Positions 17,603 through 27,900 of a stretch of DNA of 64,000 nt are shown here, one piece after another. The stretch lies in NCBI RefSeq assembly GCF_001613265.1, contig NZ_BDCA01000018.1:98033-162032 (forward strand). Direction: 5' to 3'. Position 1 is the stretch's first letter. Each line of letters starts with the position of its first letter. A model generated the notes under the pieces. That model was given only the letters and a program-made list of their open reading frames with translations. It searched no databases and had not been told where the DNA came from. The position numbers were made by a program, and so were the translations under genes. This stretch comes from Nocardia vermiculata NBRC 100427 (lineage in GTDB: Bacteria; Actinomycetota; Actinomycetes; Mycobacteriales; Mycobacteriaceae).

Positions 17603-17914
17603 GTGTCCGCCGCGACCGCTACTCGCGTGACATGCCGATCGACCCAGGCCGCGAGGCCGACCCGCACCCGCGGTGTTGCCCTGCCGCTGCCCTGCCGGGC
17701 AGGGGATCCGGACCTGTGGTTCGCCGAAAGCCCCACCCAGCTGGAGGAAGCCAAGACACTGTGCGCCTCCTGCCCGATCCGTCAGGGCTGCCTCGCGGCC
17801 GCCTTGGATCGCGGTGAGCCCTGGGGAGTCTGGGGTGGCGAGATATTCGACCAGGGCGCCGTGATCGCCCGCAAGCGGCCGCGTGGCCGCCCGCGTAAGG
17901 TCGCACTGGCGTGA
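17603..17914 (+). CDS. whiB7: WhiB7, iron-sulfur transcription activator of antibiotic resistance
   Basis: 103 residues. Four cysteines (LPCRAG, LCASCPIRQGC) bind the 4Fe-4S cluster, GVWGG is the WhiB turn that contacts sigma factor, and the C-terminal RGRPRK is the AT-hook that separates WhiB7 from other WhiB proteins. WhiB7 with SigA activates intrinsic resistance genes after ribosome-targeting drugs or redox stress. GTG 17603 is chosen because gaaggagaa lies 3-11 bases upstream; a longer frame would start inside the attenuator. Convergent with the ABC1 kinase, with a strong hairpin between them. Confidence 0.93.
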   Translation: MSAATATRVTCRSTQAARPTRTRGVALPLPCRAGDPDLWFAESPTQLEEAKTLCASCPIRQGCLAAALDRGEPWGVWGGEIFDQGAVIARKRPRGRPRKVALA

Positions 17915-17968
17915 CAGGCGCTGGTTCCGGCCGAGCGCGTATCCGCCTCGACCATTCCTCCGAACACC

Positions 17969-18006
17969 GACGAGCCCCGCAACCGATGACCGGTGCGGGG
18001 CTCGTC
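17969..18006. terminator. Bidirectional terminator between whiB7 and the ABC1 kinase
   Basis: Perfect 13-bp inverted repeat gacgagccccgca / tgcggggctcgtc with a 12-base loop, placed between two convergent genes. It lacks a long T run but fits actinobacterial hairpin terminators. Confidence 0.75.
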
Positions 18007-18041
18007 CCATTCGTCGTGGTGGTTCCGGTGAGTGTGGATCC

Positions 18042-19385
18042 TCAGCCGGCAGTGCGGTATTCGGCGTAGCCGGGTACCCAGTCGTGCATCAGCTTCATGA
18101 ACGGCACCTCGGCGTCCAGCTGCGCGCAGATGCCGATCGAACCCATCAGTACCCGGAAGATCATGATGTGCTCGGCCGGAAGTTGCAGCGACATACCGGT
18201 TTTGATCTCGGGCCGGCTCACATCGGTGGCCTTGCCCGCGACCCGCTGCATCCACCTGCGGGTGAAATGGAACGAGTCCTCGCGGATCGGGTCGGTGAAG
18301 GGCCGCAGATAGTCGGCGATTTCGGCGTGGGTGACGGTGCGGCCCGGAATAACCCAGCCGTTGCTGTACATCAGCTCGGTCAGCTCGTCGAACCGATCCT
18401 CGACCGCCAGTGCGACCATCTGGCCCAGGATCGGCGGGAAGCCGTTCGGCAACGGCGCGCAGGCGCCGAAATCCAGTACTGCCAAACGTCCGTCGTCGAG
18501 CATCATGAAATTGCCGGGGTGCGGGTCGGCGTGCAGCATGCGTGCCAGCGCGGGGGAGGAGAAATGGAATTCCCCCATCAGCGTGGCCACTCGGTTACGC
18601 AGCTCGACAGTGCCCTCGGGGTCCTGTTCGCCGCGCTGGATGATCCCGGAGACCGCGGTGCCGTCGAGCCATTCGGTGACGATCACCTTCGGCGCGCCGG
18701 CCACCACCTTCGGAACCAGGAAACGGGGGTGGCCGTCGAAGGCCTTGGCGAACCGACGCTGGTTGGCGGCCTCGGTGCGGTAGTCGAGCTCTTCCTCGGT
18801 GCGTTCGGTGATCTCGGCCAGGATGGGTTTGACGTCGGCACCCGGAATCACCGAGCCGATCATGCCGGCCATCCGGTTCAGCGTTTTCAGATCGGCGCGC
18901 AGGGCCTCGTCGGCGCCCGGATACTGCACCTTCACCGCGACCGTGCGCCCGTCGGACCATTCGGCCTTGTGGACCTGACCGATGCTCGCCGACGCGGTGG
19001 GAGTGTCGTCGAAGGAGCGGAAGCGTTTGCGCCATGCGGTGCCCAGTTGCTGGTCGAGTACCCGGTGTACCGCGGCGGCAGGTAGGGGCGGTGCTGCGGC
19101 CTGCAATTTGGTGAGCGCCTCGCGATAGTGCTCACCGAACTCCTCGGGGACCGCGGCCTCCATCACCGACAGCGCCTGCCCGAACTTCATCGCGCCGCCC
19201 TTGAGTTCGCCCAGGACGGAGAAGATCTGCTCGGCGGCCTTCTGATTCAGTTCGGCATTGATTTCGCCCCGATCACCACCGGTGATTTTGCGGCCGAAGC
19301 CCACAGCCGCTCGTCCCGCGATACCCAAGGGGATCTTCGCCAGCTTGGCGTTTCGGGATGAGCTACGGCGCACAATCTCAGACAC
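18042..19385 (-). CDS. ABC1/ADCK-type atypical kinase
   Basis: 447 residues. GGAMKFGQALSVME is the KxGQ-type N-terminal motif of the ABC1 (UbiB/ADCK) family, VAVKVQYPGADE holds the ATP-binding lysine, and LHADPHPGNFMML with VLDFGAC are the catalytic loop and metal-binding aspartate. It occupies the place of M. tuberculosis Rv3197, a whiB7-linked ATP-binding protein reported to contribute to macrolide tolerance. Its substrate is unknown. It faces whiB7 tail to tail. Confidence 0.85.
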   Translation of the reverse strand: MSEIVRRSSSRNAKLAKIPLGIAGRAAVGFGRKITGGDRGEINAELNQKAAEQIFSVLGELKGGAMKFGQALSVMEAAVPEEFGEHYREALTKLQAAAPPLPAAAVHRVLDQQLGTAWRKRFRSFDDTPTASASIGQVHKAEWSDGRTVAVKVQYPGADEALRADLKTLNRMAGMIGSVIPGADVKPILAEITERTEEELDYRTEAANQRRFAKAFDGHPRFLVPKVVAGAPKVIVTEWLDGTAVSGIIQRGEQDPEGTVELRNRVATLMGEFHFSSPALARMLHADPHPGNFMMLDDGRLAVLDFGACAPLPNGFPPILGQMVALAVEDRFDELTELMYSNGWVIPGRTVTHAEIADYLRPFTDPIREDSFHFTRRWMQRVAGKATDVSRPEIKTGMSLQLPAEHIMIFRVLMGSIGICAQLDAEVPFMKLMHDWVPGYAEYRTAG

Positions 19386-19489
19386 ATCCCCATCATGGCT
19401 GACTCGGTGGGCGGTGTGCCATGTGAATTGGCTGAACTTTCCCCTCCTGACCGGGCGTGTGTTGAATCACACTGATGCTCTGATGCTGA

Positions 19490-20428
19490 TCACCGGTCGT
19501 TTCCCGGTGAATGTGCGGTGTCCGTCCCGTCCGGGCTCGGTGTCCCCGTGTTTTCCACCTGCCGAGGGCCGAGCACCGGATCGGCGATCAACCGGCATCC
19601 GCAGGCTTCGTGCGGCTCCCACCGACGCCGTCCGATCCGGCGGGTGTCGGGGTTCAGTTCCAGCGTGGCATCCAAGGTCTGCGGCGGATTGTCGGTCGCC
19701 CCCTCGATGATCGATTCGACCTCCCGCAGCGTCAGCGCCGCGGTGGCGGCGACGGTGGCGGGGGAGGCGTACCCGCTGCGACCGAGCAACTGTGCTGCCA
19801 GGTGGGGCCAGTCGGCATCGAGTTCGGCCCGGGTCAGATCGGCGCAGCGCAGACAGCTCGTGCCGCCGGGCAGCACCAGCGGTCCGATCACACCGTATCC
19901 GTCGCGGATTCGTACCTGCAGGTGTGGAACGCGCCGCACCAGCAGCATGCTGACCAGTTCGGGAACCGGAACCAGTGCATCGGTCAAGATCACCAGATCC
20001 GTCCGCGACAGGGAATTCGTGCCACCGCTGCGGTACTCACGCGAGCGCGTCGGTGTGATTCCCAGGCGCCGGATGCCCGCATCCACCGCATCGGCCAGCG
20101 GCCCTCGCCCGTGCACATGGACATCGCGCACCCTGGTGCGGTGCGCCTGCGGCCACACCAGCGCGCCCGCCGCGTCGATATCGTGCAACAGGTCCGATGC
20201 CGCGGCCCCCTCGATTCCGAGCTGGGCAGCCTCCCACAGGATCTCGGGGCGGCTGCGTAAACCGTCGAGCAACCGGAGGAAGGCCAGCACCGTATCCACG
20301 GGCACGGCCGACGGTCTCAGCAGTACCGCCCGCTCGGGGTCCCACCCCAGCTGCACCGCGCCCGAAGGGCGGCGCAGCACGGCCACCCGCGGATGCAACA
20401 TCGGCCCACGTGCGTGTGACAGTGTCAT
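19490..20428 (-). CDS. ThiF/TOMM-precursor-binding-like protein
   Basis: 312 residues from ATG 20428; a frame of 337 from ATG 20503 is also open. The segment LQVRIRDGYGVIGPLVLPGG followed by CLRCADLTRAELDADWP and a C-terminal CGC gives four cysteines for a structural zinc, as in E1-like/YcaO-partner proteins. It matches the position of M. tuberculosis Rv3196. No precursor peptide or cyclodehydratase lies nearby, so a role in natural-product modification is not supported here. Confidence 0.62.
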   Translation of the reverse strand: MTLSHARGPMLHPRVAVLRRPSGAVQLGWDPERAVLLRPSAVPVDTVLAFLRLLDGLRSRPEILWEAAQLGIEGAAASDLLHDIDAAGALVWPQAHRTRVRDVHVHGRGPLADAVDAGIRRLGITPTRSREYRSGGTNSLSRTDLVILTDALVPVPELVSMLLVRRVPHLQVRIRDGYGVIGPLVLPGGTSCLRCADLTRAELDADWPHLAAQLLGRSGYASPATVAATAALTLREVESIIEGATDNPPQTLDATLELNPDTRRIGRRRWEPHEACGCRLIADPVLGPRQVENTGTPSPDGTDTAHSPGNDR

Positions 20429-20655
20429 GGGCTCAGTATTGTCCGGTCGCGCCTGCGCCGAGCCGGAAAACGGCTGGTTGTCCACAGATTCGGGCATATC
20501 CACAGCACGGTCCCGCGCGCCCGGCGGCGCCGGTCGGTGTCCACAATGCCGACCGGTGCCGCGCGGTGAATTCTCCAGACCTGTGCGACAACTGCTAACG
20601 CCCGGACGGCGGCGACCGACAATCGGGGCGGTTCGGTTGGTGAGAAGGAGTTTCC

Positions 20656-21603
20656 ATGGTCAGTGCAACCGTCGACGTGCCGCCGGTGGCACCCCTGCAC
20701 GGTGAACATCGGTTTCGTTCGCGCAGCGATCGTCCGATCGCGGCGGACACGATTCGCGCGTACGCGGCGACGGTGGGCGCCGCGGACGCCATCCACGACG
20801 ACGAACACGCCGCGGCGGCACGAGGATTCGGCGCCCTGGTCGCGCCGTCGAGCTTTGCCACCACGGTGTGGATGCGCGCCGAGGCACGCACCCTGAACGC
20901 ATTGATCCCCGGATTTCACAGCGGTTGTGTGGTGCATGCCGACCGCACCCTCGACATCGTGCGGCCGCTGCTGGCCGGTGACCGGATCGGCTGCGAGATC
21001 GGCTTCGAATCCTTCCGGCACTACCGCGACTACGCCGTGATCTCGGTGACCACCGTGCTGCACGACCACCAGGACCGGATTGTCAGCACCGGTTCCTCGA
21101 CGCTGCTCGTGCACACCCCACCGGATTCCGGATACCACGAAACAGAGTGCCGGGCCGACGATCTCGAACCGCTCCCGCTGCGCCGCCGGCTGCGCCTCCC
21201 GCGCCAGCGGGTACGCGCCCGCGAGCCGCGTCCACTGGTCGATGTGGGCTCACTGTCGGTCGGTACCGTCCTGCCCGGCGATACGGTGACCGTTGCCGCC
21301 GACCAGGCGCGCCGAGATGCCGGTGCGGCGAGCACGGTGCCCGGCATGCTCACGCTGGGCCTGCTCTCGGAGTATCTGGGCCGTTGGCTCGGTGATCCGA
21401 CCGCCCTGACCAAACTGCAGGTCCAGTACACGCCCAAGCTGCACTACCTGCCCGTCACTCCCGGCATGCCGACCCCGATCCGGTTCGGCGGCAGGGTCGG
21501 CCGGATCAGCTCACGCCGGCGCATGGTGACGGTCGCCGTGGACGCCCTGTCGAAGGGGCGCAAGCTGTTCGGCTGTGTGAGCGCCGAGGCGCGACTGGGC
21601 TGA
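20656..21603 (+). CDS. MaoC/FAS1-type dehydratase-like protein
   Basis: 315 residues with two hotdog-like halves: the N-terminal half contains VAPSSFATTVWMR and RTLDIVRPLLAGDRIGCEIG, the C-terminal half DVGSLSVGTVLPGDTVTVAA and KLQVQYTPKLHYLPVTPG. This matches the double-hotdog (R)-hydratase/FAS1-like dehydratases used in fatty-acid and mycolic-acid metabolism. The usual hydratase motif D-x4-H is not clear. A gaaggag ribosome-binding site precedes ATG 20656. It sits inside an otherwise M. tuberculosis-like gene order between the Rv3196 and Rv3195 counterparts, so it looks inserted. Confidence 0.6.
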   Translation: MVSATVDVPPVAPLHGEHRFRSRSDRPIAADTIRAYAATVGAADAIHDDEHAAAARGFGALVAPSSFATTVWMRAEARTLNALIPGFHSGCVVHADRTLDIVRPLLAGDRIGCEIGFESFRHYRDYAVISVTTVLHDHQDRIVSTGSSTLLVHTPPDSGYHETECRADDLEPLPLRRRLRLPRQRVRAREPRPLVDVGSLSVGTVLPGDTVTVAADQARRDAGAASTVPGMLTLGLLSEYLGRWLGDPTALTKLQVQYTPKLHYLPVTPGMPTPIRFGGRVGRISSRRRMVTVAVDALSKGRKLFGCVSAEARLG

Positions 21604-21619
21604 CGGGTGCGGGCGGGGA

Positions 21620-23101
21620 CTACTTCCCGCCCTGCTCGTCACCGGAGTCGGTCTCCCCGGAATCCGGCTTCTCCGAATCCGGTGCGGAGCCCTGCGAGTC
21701 CTCGCGCCGGGCGGCCTCGTCGCTCGGCCGTTCCTGCTGCGCCGCACCGCCTTCGCGGCGCTCGCGCGCCTCGGTCTCGGCCAGCTGCGCCAGCGGATCG
21801 TCGAAAACGTTCGCGCCGCCGCCGATCACACCGTCGATGAACCCGCTGGGATTGTCGAGATCCTCGGAGCTGGGCAGCAGATCCGGGTGCGCCCACACCG
21901 CATCGCGTGCCGACATCCCGGCATCGGTGGTGAGCCGCTGCCACAGCGTCGCCGCCTCACGCAGCTTGCGTGGACGCAGCTCCAGGCCGACGAGTGTGGC
22001 GAAGGTCTGCTCGGCCGGACCGCCGGTGGCGCGCCGGCGACGCAGCGTCTCCGCCAGCGCGCCGGCGCCGGGTAGCCGATCCCCGACGGCCTCGGCTACC
22101 ACGATCTGAACCCAGCCTTCGATCAGCGCGAGCAGCGTCTCCAGCCGCTCCAGCGCCGCCTTCTGTTCCGGGGTGGTCTGTGGTTCGAAGGTGCCCTGCG
22201 AGAGCAGTTCCTCGAGTTTGGACGGATCGGTCAGCGACATCGGGTCGATGTTCTGCGCGGCCTCCTCGATGGAGGAGAAGTCCATCCGGATACCGCGCGC
22301 GTAATCCTCCACCGCACCCAGCACCTGGTGCCGCAGCCATGGCACGTGTGCGAACAGCCGCTGATGGGCTGCCTCACGGGCGGCGAGGTAGACCAGGATC
22401 TCGCTTTCCGGCCGTTCCAGGCCCTTACTGAATTCGGTGACGGCGCTCGGCATCAGCGCCGAGGTTCCGGTGGGTCCCAGTGGCAGCCCGATATCGGTGG
22501 AGGTCAGTACCTCCTGCGCGAGCTGACCGAGTGCCTGGCCCAGCTGCGAGCCGAAGGCCAGCCCGCCCATCTGACCCAGCATGCCCAGCATCGGCCCGGC
22601 GAACTGCTGGGCCTCCTCCGGGAGGGACGAACTCCACATGCCCGATACCTGCTCGGCCACCGGATCGCAGAGTCGCTTCCACGTGGGCAGCGTCTCCTCG
22701 ATCCAGTCGTTCGGGGTCCAGGCCACCGTTCGGGTCGCCCCCGCGGGCAGCGTGGTCGCGGCATCCAGCCACAACTCGGCCAGGTGCGCGGCGTCGCTGA
22801 TCGCGCGCTGGGAGCCCTCGGTGACCGGGGCGACCGACGAGCCGAGCTGCTGGCGGGCCAGCCGCTTGGCGACGTCGTAGTTCACCGGGCTCGACTCGCT
22901 GCCGGGCTGTCCCATAGTGGAGAACATCTGGCCCAGCGAGGTCAGCATCTGCCCGAGCTGCGCGGGATCGAATCCGGCCGCGCCCGCGGACCCCGTGCCG
23001 AAGCCGAAGGGGTTGCTCGCTCCCGAGCCGGACTGATCGTCTCGCTTGTCGCGGTCGGGATCGTCGTCGCGGTTCGAGAATCCGAAGGGCACGTCGCTCA
23101 T
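21620..23101 (-). CDS. Zincin_2-family protein (DUF2342)
   Basis: 493 residues. The Gly/Phe/Asn-rich N-terminus (NPFGFGTGSAGAAG), the central LERPESEILVYLAAREAAHQ and LVGLELRPRKLREAATLWQ match the Zincin_2 family (M. tuberculosis Rv3195). Where metalloproteases have HExxH this protein has REAAH: one zinc histidine is replaced by arginine, so protease activity is doubtful. Acidic low-complexity C-terminus. Divergent from the PDZ protease gene with about 50 bp between starts. Confidence 0.72.
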   Translation of the reverse strand: MSDVPFGFSNRDDDPDRDKRDDQSGSGASNPFGFGTGSAGAAGFDPAQLGQMLTSLGQMFSTMGQPGSESSPVNYDVAKRLARQQLGSSVAPVTEGSQRAISDAAHLAELWLDAATTLPAGATRTVAWTPNDWIEETLPTWKRLCDPVAEQVSGMWSSSLPEEAQQFAGPMLGMLGQMGGLAFGSQLGQALGQLAQEVLTSTDIGLPLGPTGTSALMPSAVTEFSKGLERPESEILVYLAAREAAHQRLFAHVPWLRHQVLGAVEDYARGIRMDFSSIEEAAQNIDPMSLTDPSKLEELLSQGTFEPQTTPEQKAALERLETLLALIEGWVQIVVAEAVGDRLPGAGALAETLRRRRATGGPAEQTFATLVGLELRPRKLREAATLWQRLTTDAGMSARDAVWAHPDLLPSSEDLDNPSGFIDGVIGGGANVFDDPLAQLAETEARERREGGAAQQERPSDEAARREDSQGSAPDSEKPDSGETDSGDEQGGK

Positions 23102-23151
23102 GCCCCCAAGGCTACGCGGATGGTGATCGGCGAGCCGCTACTGTGGGCCGG

Positions 23152-24177
23152 GTGAATCGTCGGATCATCACCTTGATAGCGGCTCTGGTGCCTGTGCTCG
23201 TCCTCGGTGTGGTGGGTAGTGCGGTCACGGTGCCGTTCGTCGCTCTCGGCCCTGGTCCCACCTTCAATACCCTCGGTGAGGTCGACGGTAAGCAGGTCGT
23301 CGCGATCCACAATGCGGAGGTGGATCCGACCTCCGGGCATCTGAACATGACGACGGTGTCCGTTCGCGACGGGCTGAATATTTTCGAGGCGTTCGGCTTG
23401 TGGGTCGACGGCCGTTACGGTCTGGTGCCGCGTGCGGAAATCTACCCGCCCGGTGTGTCGCGCGACACGGTCGATCAGTCCAATCAGGCCGATTTCCAGC
23501 AGTCCGAGGACAACGCGGAACTGGCCGCACTGAATTTCCTGGACCGGCCCACCGCGGTGAAGGTGCGGGTGGTCGCCGACGACGCGCCCGCCAAAGCCGT
23601 GCTGCACGAGGGTGACCAACTGGTCAGCGTCAACAACAAACCCGTCGGCACCTCCCAGGACGTCATCGACGCGGTGCAGGGCGCGGCGCCCGGAACGACC
23701 ATCCCGATGGTGATCCGCCGCGACGGCGGGGAGCAGACGGTGCAGGTGAAGCTCGGTGCGCGACCGGACGATTCGACCAAGGCATATCTGGGCATCACTC
23801 CGCAGGCGGTTGCGGTCGGGCCGATGGAGGTGGATTTCAACCTCGCCGATATCGGCGGGCCCTCGGCAGGCCTGATGTTCAGTCTGGCGCTGGTGGACAA
23901 GCTCAGCCCCGGTGAACTGAACGGCGGCCGCTTCGTCGCCGGCACCGGAACCATCGATCCGGCGGGCAAGGTCGGCCCGATCGGTGGCATCCAATACAAG
24001 ATGATCGCCGCCCGCGATGCCGGTGCCGAGACCTTCCTGGTCCCGGCCGGCAACTGCAACGAGGCCCGCCAGCGCACCCCGGAAGGTCTGAAACTGGTCA
24101 AGGTCGAGAACCTGGCGGGTGCGGTGGCCGCCCTGGACGATGTGAATGCCGGTCGTCCGGCACCCGGCTGCGGTTAA
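23152..24177 (+). CDS. Membrane-anchored PDZ/Lon-like serine protease
   Basis: 341 residues from GTG 23152. N-terminal membrane anchor (RRIITLIAALVPVLVLGVVG), a PDZ domain (about 135-215, with VLHEGDQLVSVNNKPVG) and a C-terminal Lon-type protease domain. The Ser-Lys dyad is visible as DIGGPSAGLMF and IGGIQYKMIAA. This is the YlbL family (M. tuberculosis Rv3194c), extracytoplasmic proteases of unknown substrates. An alternative GTG is at 23143. Its stop codon overlaps the stop of the convergent next gene within TTAA. Confidence 0.85.
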   Translation: MNRRIITLIAALVPVLVLGVVGSAVTVPFVALGPGPTFNTLGEVDGKQVVAIHNAEVDPTSGHLNMTTVSVRDGLNIFEAFGLWVDGRYGLVPRAEIYPPGVSRDTVDQSNQADFQQSEDNAELAALNFLDRPTAVKVRVVADDAPAKAVLHEGDQLVSVNNKPVGTSQDVIDAVQGAAPGTTIPMVIRRDGGEQTVQVKLGARPDDSTKAYLGITPQAVAVGPMEVDFNLADIGGPSAGLMFSLALVDKLSPGELNGGRFVAGTGTIDPAGKVGPIGGIQYKMIAARDAGAETFLVPAGNCNEARQRTPEGLKLVKVENLAGAVAALDDVNAGRPAPGCG

Positions 24178-24770
24178 TCGGGTTCGTTCTCGAGCGTGTG
24201 CCGCAGCGCCTCGACCAGATTCGGGGCCAGGTTGGGCGCGGTGCGCAGATCCATCTCCGGGAAGGGGTCGTCCTCGTCGGGCCGCAACTGCAGCAGGCAC
24301 AACGTGACCCCGTCGCGCAGCGCCCCGGCGTACAGGCGGGCGTCGCGGCGCTCGGGATGTGACTGCGCGGCGTCCCGTCCCGCGCGGTCGGCCGCATCAC
24401 GGTCGGCCAGCAGCGGCGCGATGGCGTCGTCGAGGGTTTGCTCGGCAGCCGGAGGCAGCACCACGATCTGCTGCACCAGCACCACTCCCTGCACCGCGGC
24501 CGGCCAGCTGGTGGTGGCCAGGAATTCGTCGAGCGCCATCGAATCGCTGCGCAGATCGTCCGGAAGCGGCTCCTGGGCAATGGGAGTCAGTGCTGCCCCG
24601 TCGGTCAGCTGCTCCTCGAGGCTCGGCTCGGCCGCGACCAGGTCGGCGGTGGGCACCAGCGCGAACAATTGCGGCGGCTGATCCCAGCCTTCGGTGTCGG
24701 CGTACTCGGCCACATCCCGAATGCAGCGGAACAGGGTGGAGGAGGGATTGTCCAGGGTCACGGCCGACAC
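24174..24770 (-). CDS. PPA1309-family conserved protein
   Basis: 198 residues from GTG 24770. Features: LFRCIRDVAEYADTEGWDQP at the start, WPAAVQGVVLVQQIVVLPP in the middle and LRDGVTLCLLQLRPDED toward the end. It resembles the conserved actinobacterial family found next to the PDZ protease and UPF0182 genes. No enzymatic motif is seen and no function is known. Convergent and stop-overlapping with the protease gene. Confidence 0.65.
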   Translation of the reverse strand: MSAVTLDNPSSTLFRCIRDVAEYADTEGWDQPPQLFALVPTADLVAAEPSLEEQLTDGAALTPIAQEPLPDDLRSDSMALDEFLATTSWPAAVQGVVLVQQIVVLPPAAEQTLDDAIAPLLADRDAADRAGRDAAQSHPERRDARLYAGALRDGVTLCLLQLRPDEDDPFPEMDLRTAPNLAPNLVEALRHTLENEPD

Positions 24771-24970
24771 TGTACGTCCGGTGGCACCGCCCCTGCGGGG
24801 CAGCCGAGATATCGCGACGGGGCATACCGGAACCATCGCGATCCATCCTGACCCGTTTTACGTAGAGTGGGGCGCGAGAGACGGTCCGCAAGGACCGGAC
24901 GCATCATCGGACTGCGGTGTGCCGGCCGACATTCGCTTCGGTACACCGCCGGACCTGGGAGAGTGGCATC

Positions 24971-27900
24971 GTGGGCATGCGCCCCCCGACAGGCTTACCT
25001 TCGCTGTCTCGACGCAGCCGGATATTGCTGGTCACCGCGCTCGTCATAGCGGCATTACTGCTGGTCGGTCCGCGGTTGACCGACGCCTATACGAGCTGGT
25101 TGTGGTTCGGCGAGGTCGGCTTCCGGCGGGTGTTCACCACCGTGCTCGTCACCCGCATCCTGTTGTTCCTGGTGGTCGGGATCGTGGTCGGCATGGTGGT
25201 CTGGGCTGCGATGCTGGCCGCCTATCGCACCCGGCCGGTCTTCGTTCCGGTCTCCGGGCCCAGCGATCCCATCGCCAGGTACCGCAGCACCGTGATGGGC
25301 CGGCTGAAGCTGTTCGGCATCGGGATCCCGGTACTGGTGGGTCTGCTGTCGGGTCTGGTGGCGCAGTCGAGCTGGGCCACGGTGCAGCTGTTCCTGCACG
25401 GCGGCGCGTTCGGAATCCAGGACCCGCAGTTCCATCTCGACGTCGGCTTCTACGCCTTCGATCTGCCGTTCTACAAGCTGATCCTGAACTGGCTGTTCGT
25501 CGCGGTCGTGATCGCGTTCTTCGCGAACCTCGTCACGCACTACATCTTCGGCGGACTGCGGCTGGCCGGGCGCGAGGGCAACCTCACCCGCCCGGCCCGC
25601 ATCCAGCTCGCCGTGATCGCCGGAACCTTCGTCCTGCTCAAGGCCGTCGCCTACTGGTTCGACCGCTATTCACTGCTGTCGAGCACCCGCAAGGAGCCGA
25701 CCTTCGACGGCGGCTCCTACACCGACATCAACGCCGTACTGCCGGCCAAGCTCATCCTGATGTCGATCGCCATCATCTGCGCGATCGCGTTCTTCGCCGG
25801 AGTGGTGCTGCGTGATCTGCGGGTCCCGGCCATGGCCGCCGCGCTGATGCTGCTGTCGTCCATCCTGGTCGGCGCGGTGTGGCCGCTGGTCGTGGAGCAG
25901 TTCGAGGTCCGCCCGAACGCGGCGAGCAAGGAATCGGCGTATATCGAGCGAAATATCGACGCCACCAGACAGGCCTACGGTCTCACCGACGACAAGGTCT
26001 CCTATGTCGATTACAAGGGGACCCAGACCAAGGACCCGAGTTCGTCGACCGCCGATCAGCAGACCATCGCCAACATCCGGCTGCTGGATCCGAACCTACT
26101 GACCCAGACCTTCATCCAGCGCCAGCAGCTGCAGAACTTCTACGGCTTCCCCGATCCGCTGGACATCGACCGCTACACCATCAACGGTGAGAAGCAGGAC
26201 TACATCGTCGCGGCCCGGGAACTGGTGCCCGGCAACCTGTCCGGTAACCAGACCGACTGGATCAACCAGCACACCGTCTACACCCACGGCAACGGCTTCG
26301 TCGCGTCGCCGGCCAACCGCGTGAACGTGGCTCCGCCGAAGGAGACCCAGCAGGCCGCGGCCGGGGGATCGAACAGTTCCGGTGGTGGTTACGGCTACCC
26401 GGTATTCAATGTCGACGACAAGTCCACCGTGAGCGACCTGTTCACGCCCAAGGACCGGCAGGCGATCCCGGTCGATCAGCCGCGGATCTATTACGGCGAG
26501 ATGATCTCCGATTCGGATGCCGACTACGCGATCGTGGGCGGCAACGGCGAGGCACCGCGTGAGTACGACACCGGCACCGCGCAATACACCTACACGGGTG
26601 CGGGTGGTGTGCCGATCGGCAACTGGTTCAACCGGCTCGCCTTCGCGGCCAAGTACGCCGAACGCAACATCCTGTTCTCCGGCGCCATCGGCTCGGACTC
26701 CAAGCTCCTGTTCAACCGCGACCCGCGGGACCGGGTGCGGGAGGTGGCGCCGTGGTTGACCACCGACGGCGATGTCTACCCGGCGGTGGTGGACGGCAGG
26801 ATCCTGTGGATGGTCGACGGCTACACCACGCTGGACAACTTCCCCTACGCCCAACGCACCTCGCTGGAGGGCGTGGTCGAGGACAGTGTCGACCAGAGCA
26901 CCGGACGTCAGGTGCCGCGCAAGGAAGTCAGCTACATCCGCAACTCGGTGAAGGCGACCGTCGACGCCTACGACGGCACCGTCAAGCTGTACGACGTGGA
27001 TCCCAGCGATCCGGTGCTCAACGCCTGGCGTGGGGTGTTCCCGGGGACGGTGGAACCCGAGAGTGCAATCACGCCGGAGTTGCGTGCGCACTTCCGGTAT
27101 CCGGAGGATCTGTTCAAGGTGCAGCGCGAGATGCTGGCGCGCTACCACGTCGACGATCCGCGTGAGTTCTTCACCAACAACGCGTTCTGGTCGGTACCCA
27201 ACGATCCGACCTCGGACACTCCGACCAGTGCGCATCAGCCGCCCTACTATCTGTTGCTGGGCGACGAGAAGACCGGAAAACCGCAGTTCAATCTGACCAG
27301 TGCGATGGTCGGCTTCAAGCGGCAGTTCCTCGCCGCCTACATCCAGGTCGCGTCCGACCCGGAGAACTACGGCAAGTTCACGGTGCGAAAACTCCCCACC
27401 GATTCGCAGACACCCGGCCCGCAACAGGTCCAGACGTCGATGACCACCGACGCCCGAGTGTCCAACGATCGAACACTGTTGACCGGTGGTAATACCAACA
27501 AGATCAAATACGGGAATCTGCTGACACTGCCGATCGGCGAGGGCGGAATCCTGTATGTCGAGCCTTGGTATCTGGAACGCAACGCCGGACCCAACAGCGC
27601 GTCGTTCCCGCAATTGGTGAAGGTGCTGGCCTCCTACAACGACAAGGTCGGCTACCAATCCACGCTGGGTGACGCACTCAACGAGGTGCAGGCGGGCCTC
27701 GGTGAAGCGACTGCCGCACAACCCGGTCAGGCGGCCACCACACCGTCCGAGGGGCAGGGCAGCACCGCACCGGAACCGTCCACGCCGAATACGCCGCCGC
27801 CGGCGATACCCCCGGCCACCGGTTCGGCGGGCAGGGATGCCGCGGTGCAGCAGCTCAACGACGCCCTGAAGTCGGTCGAGGACGCGCAGAAGTCCGGCGA

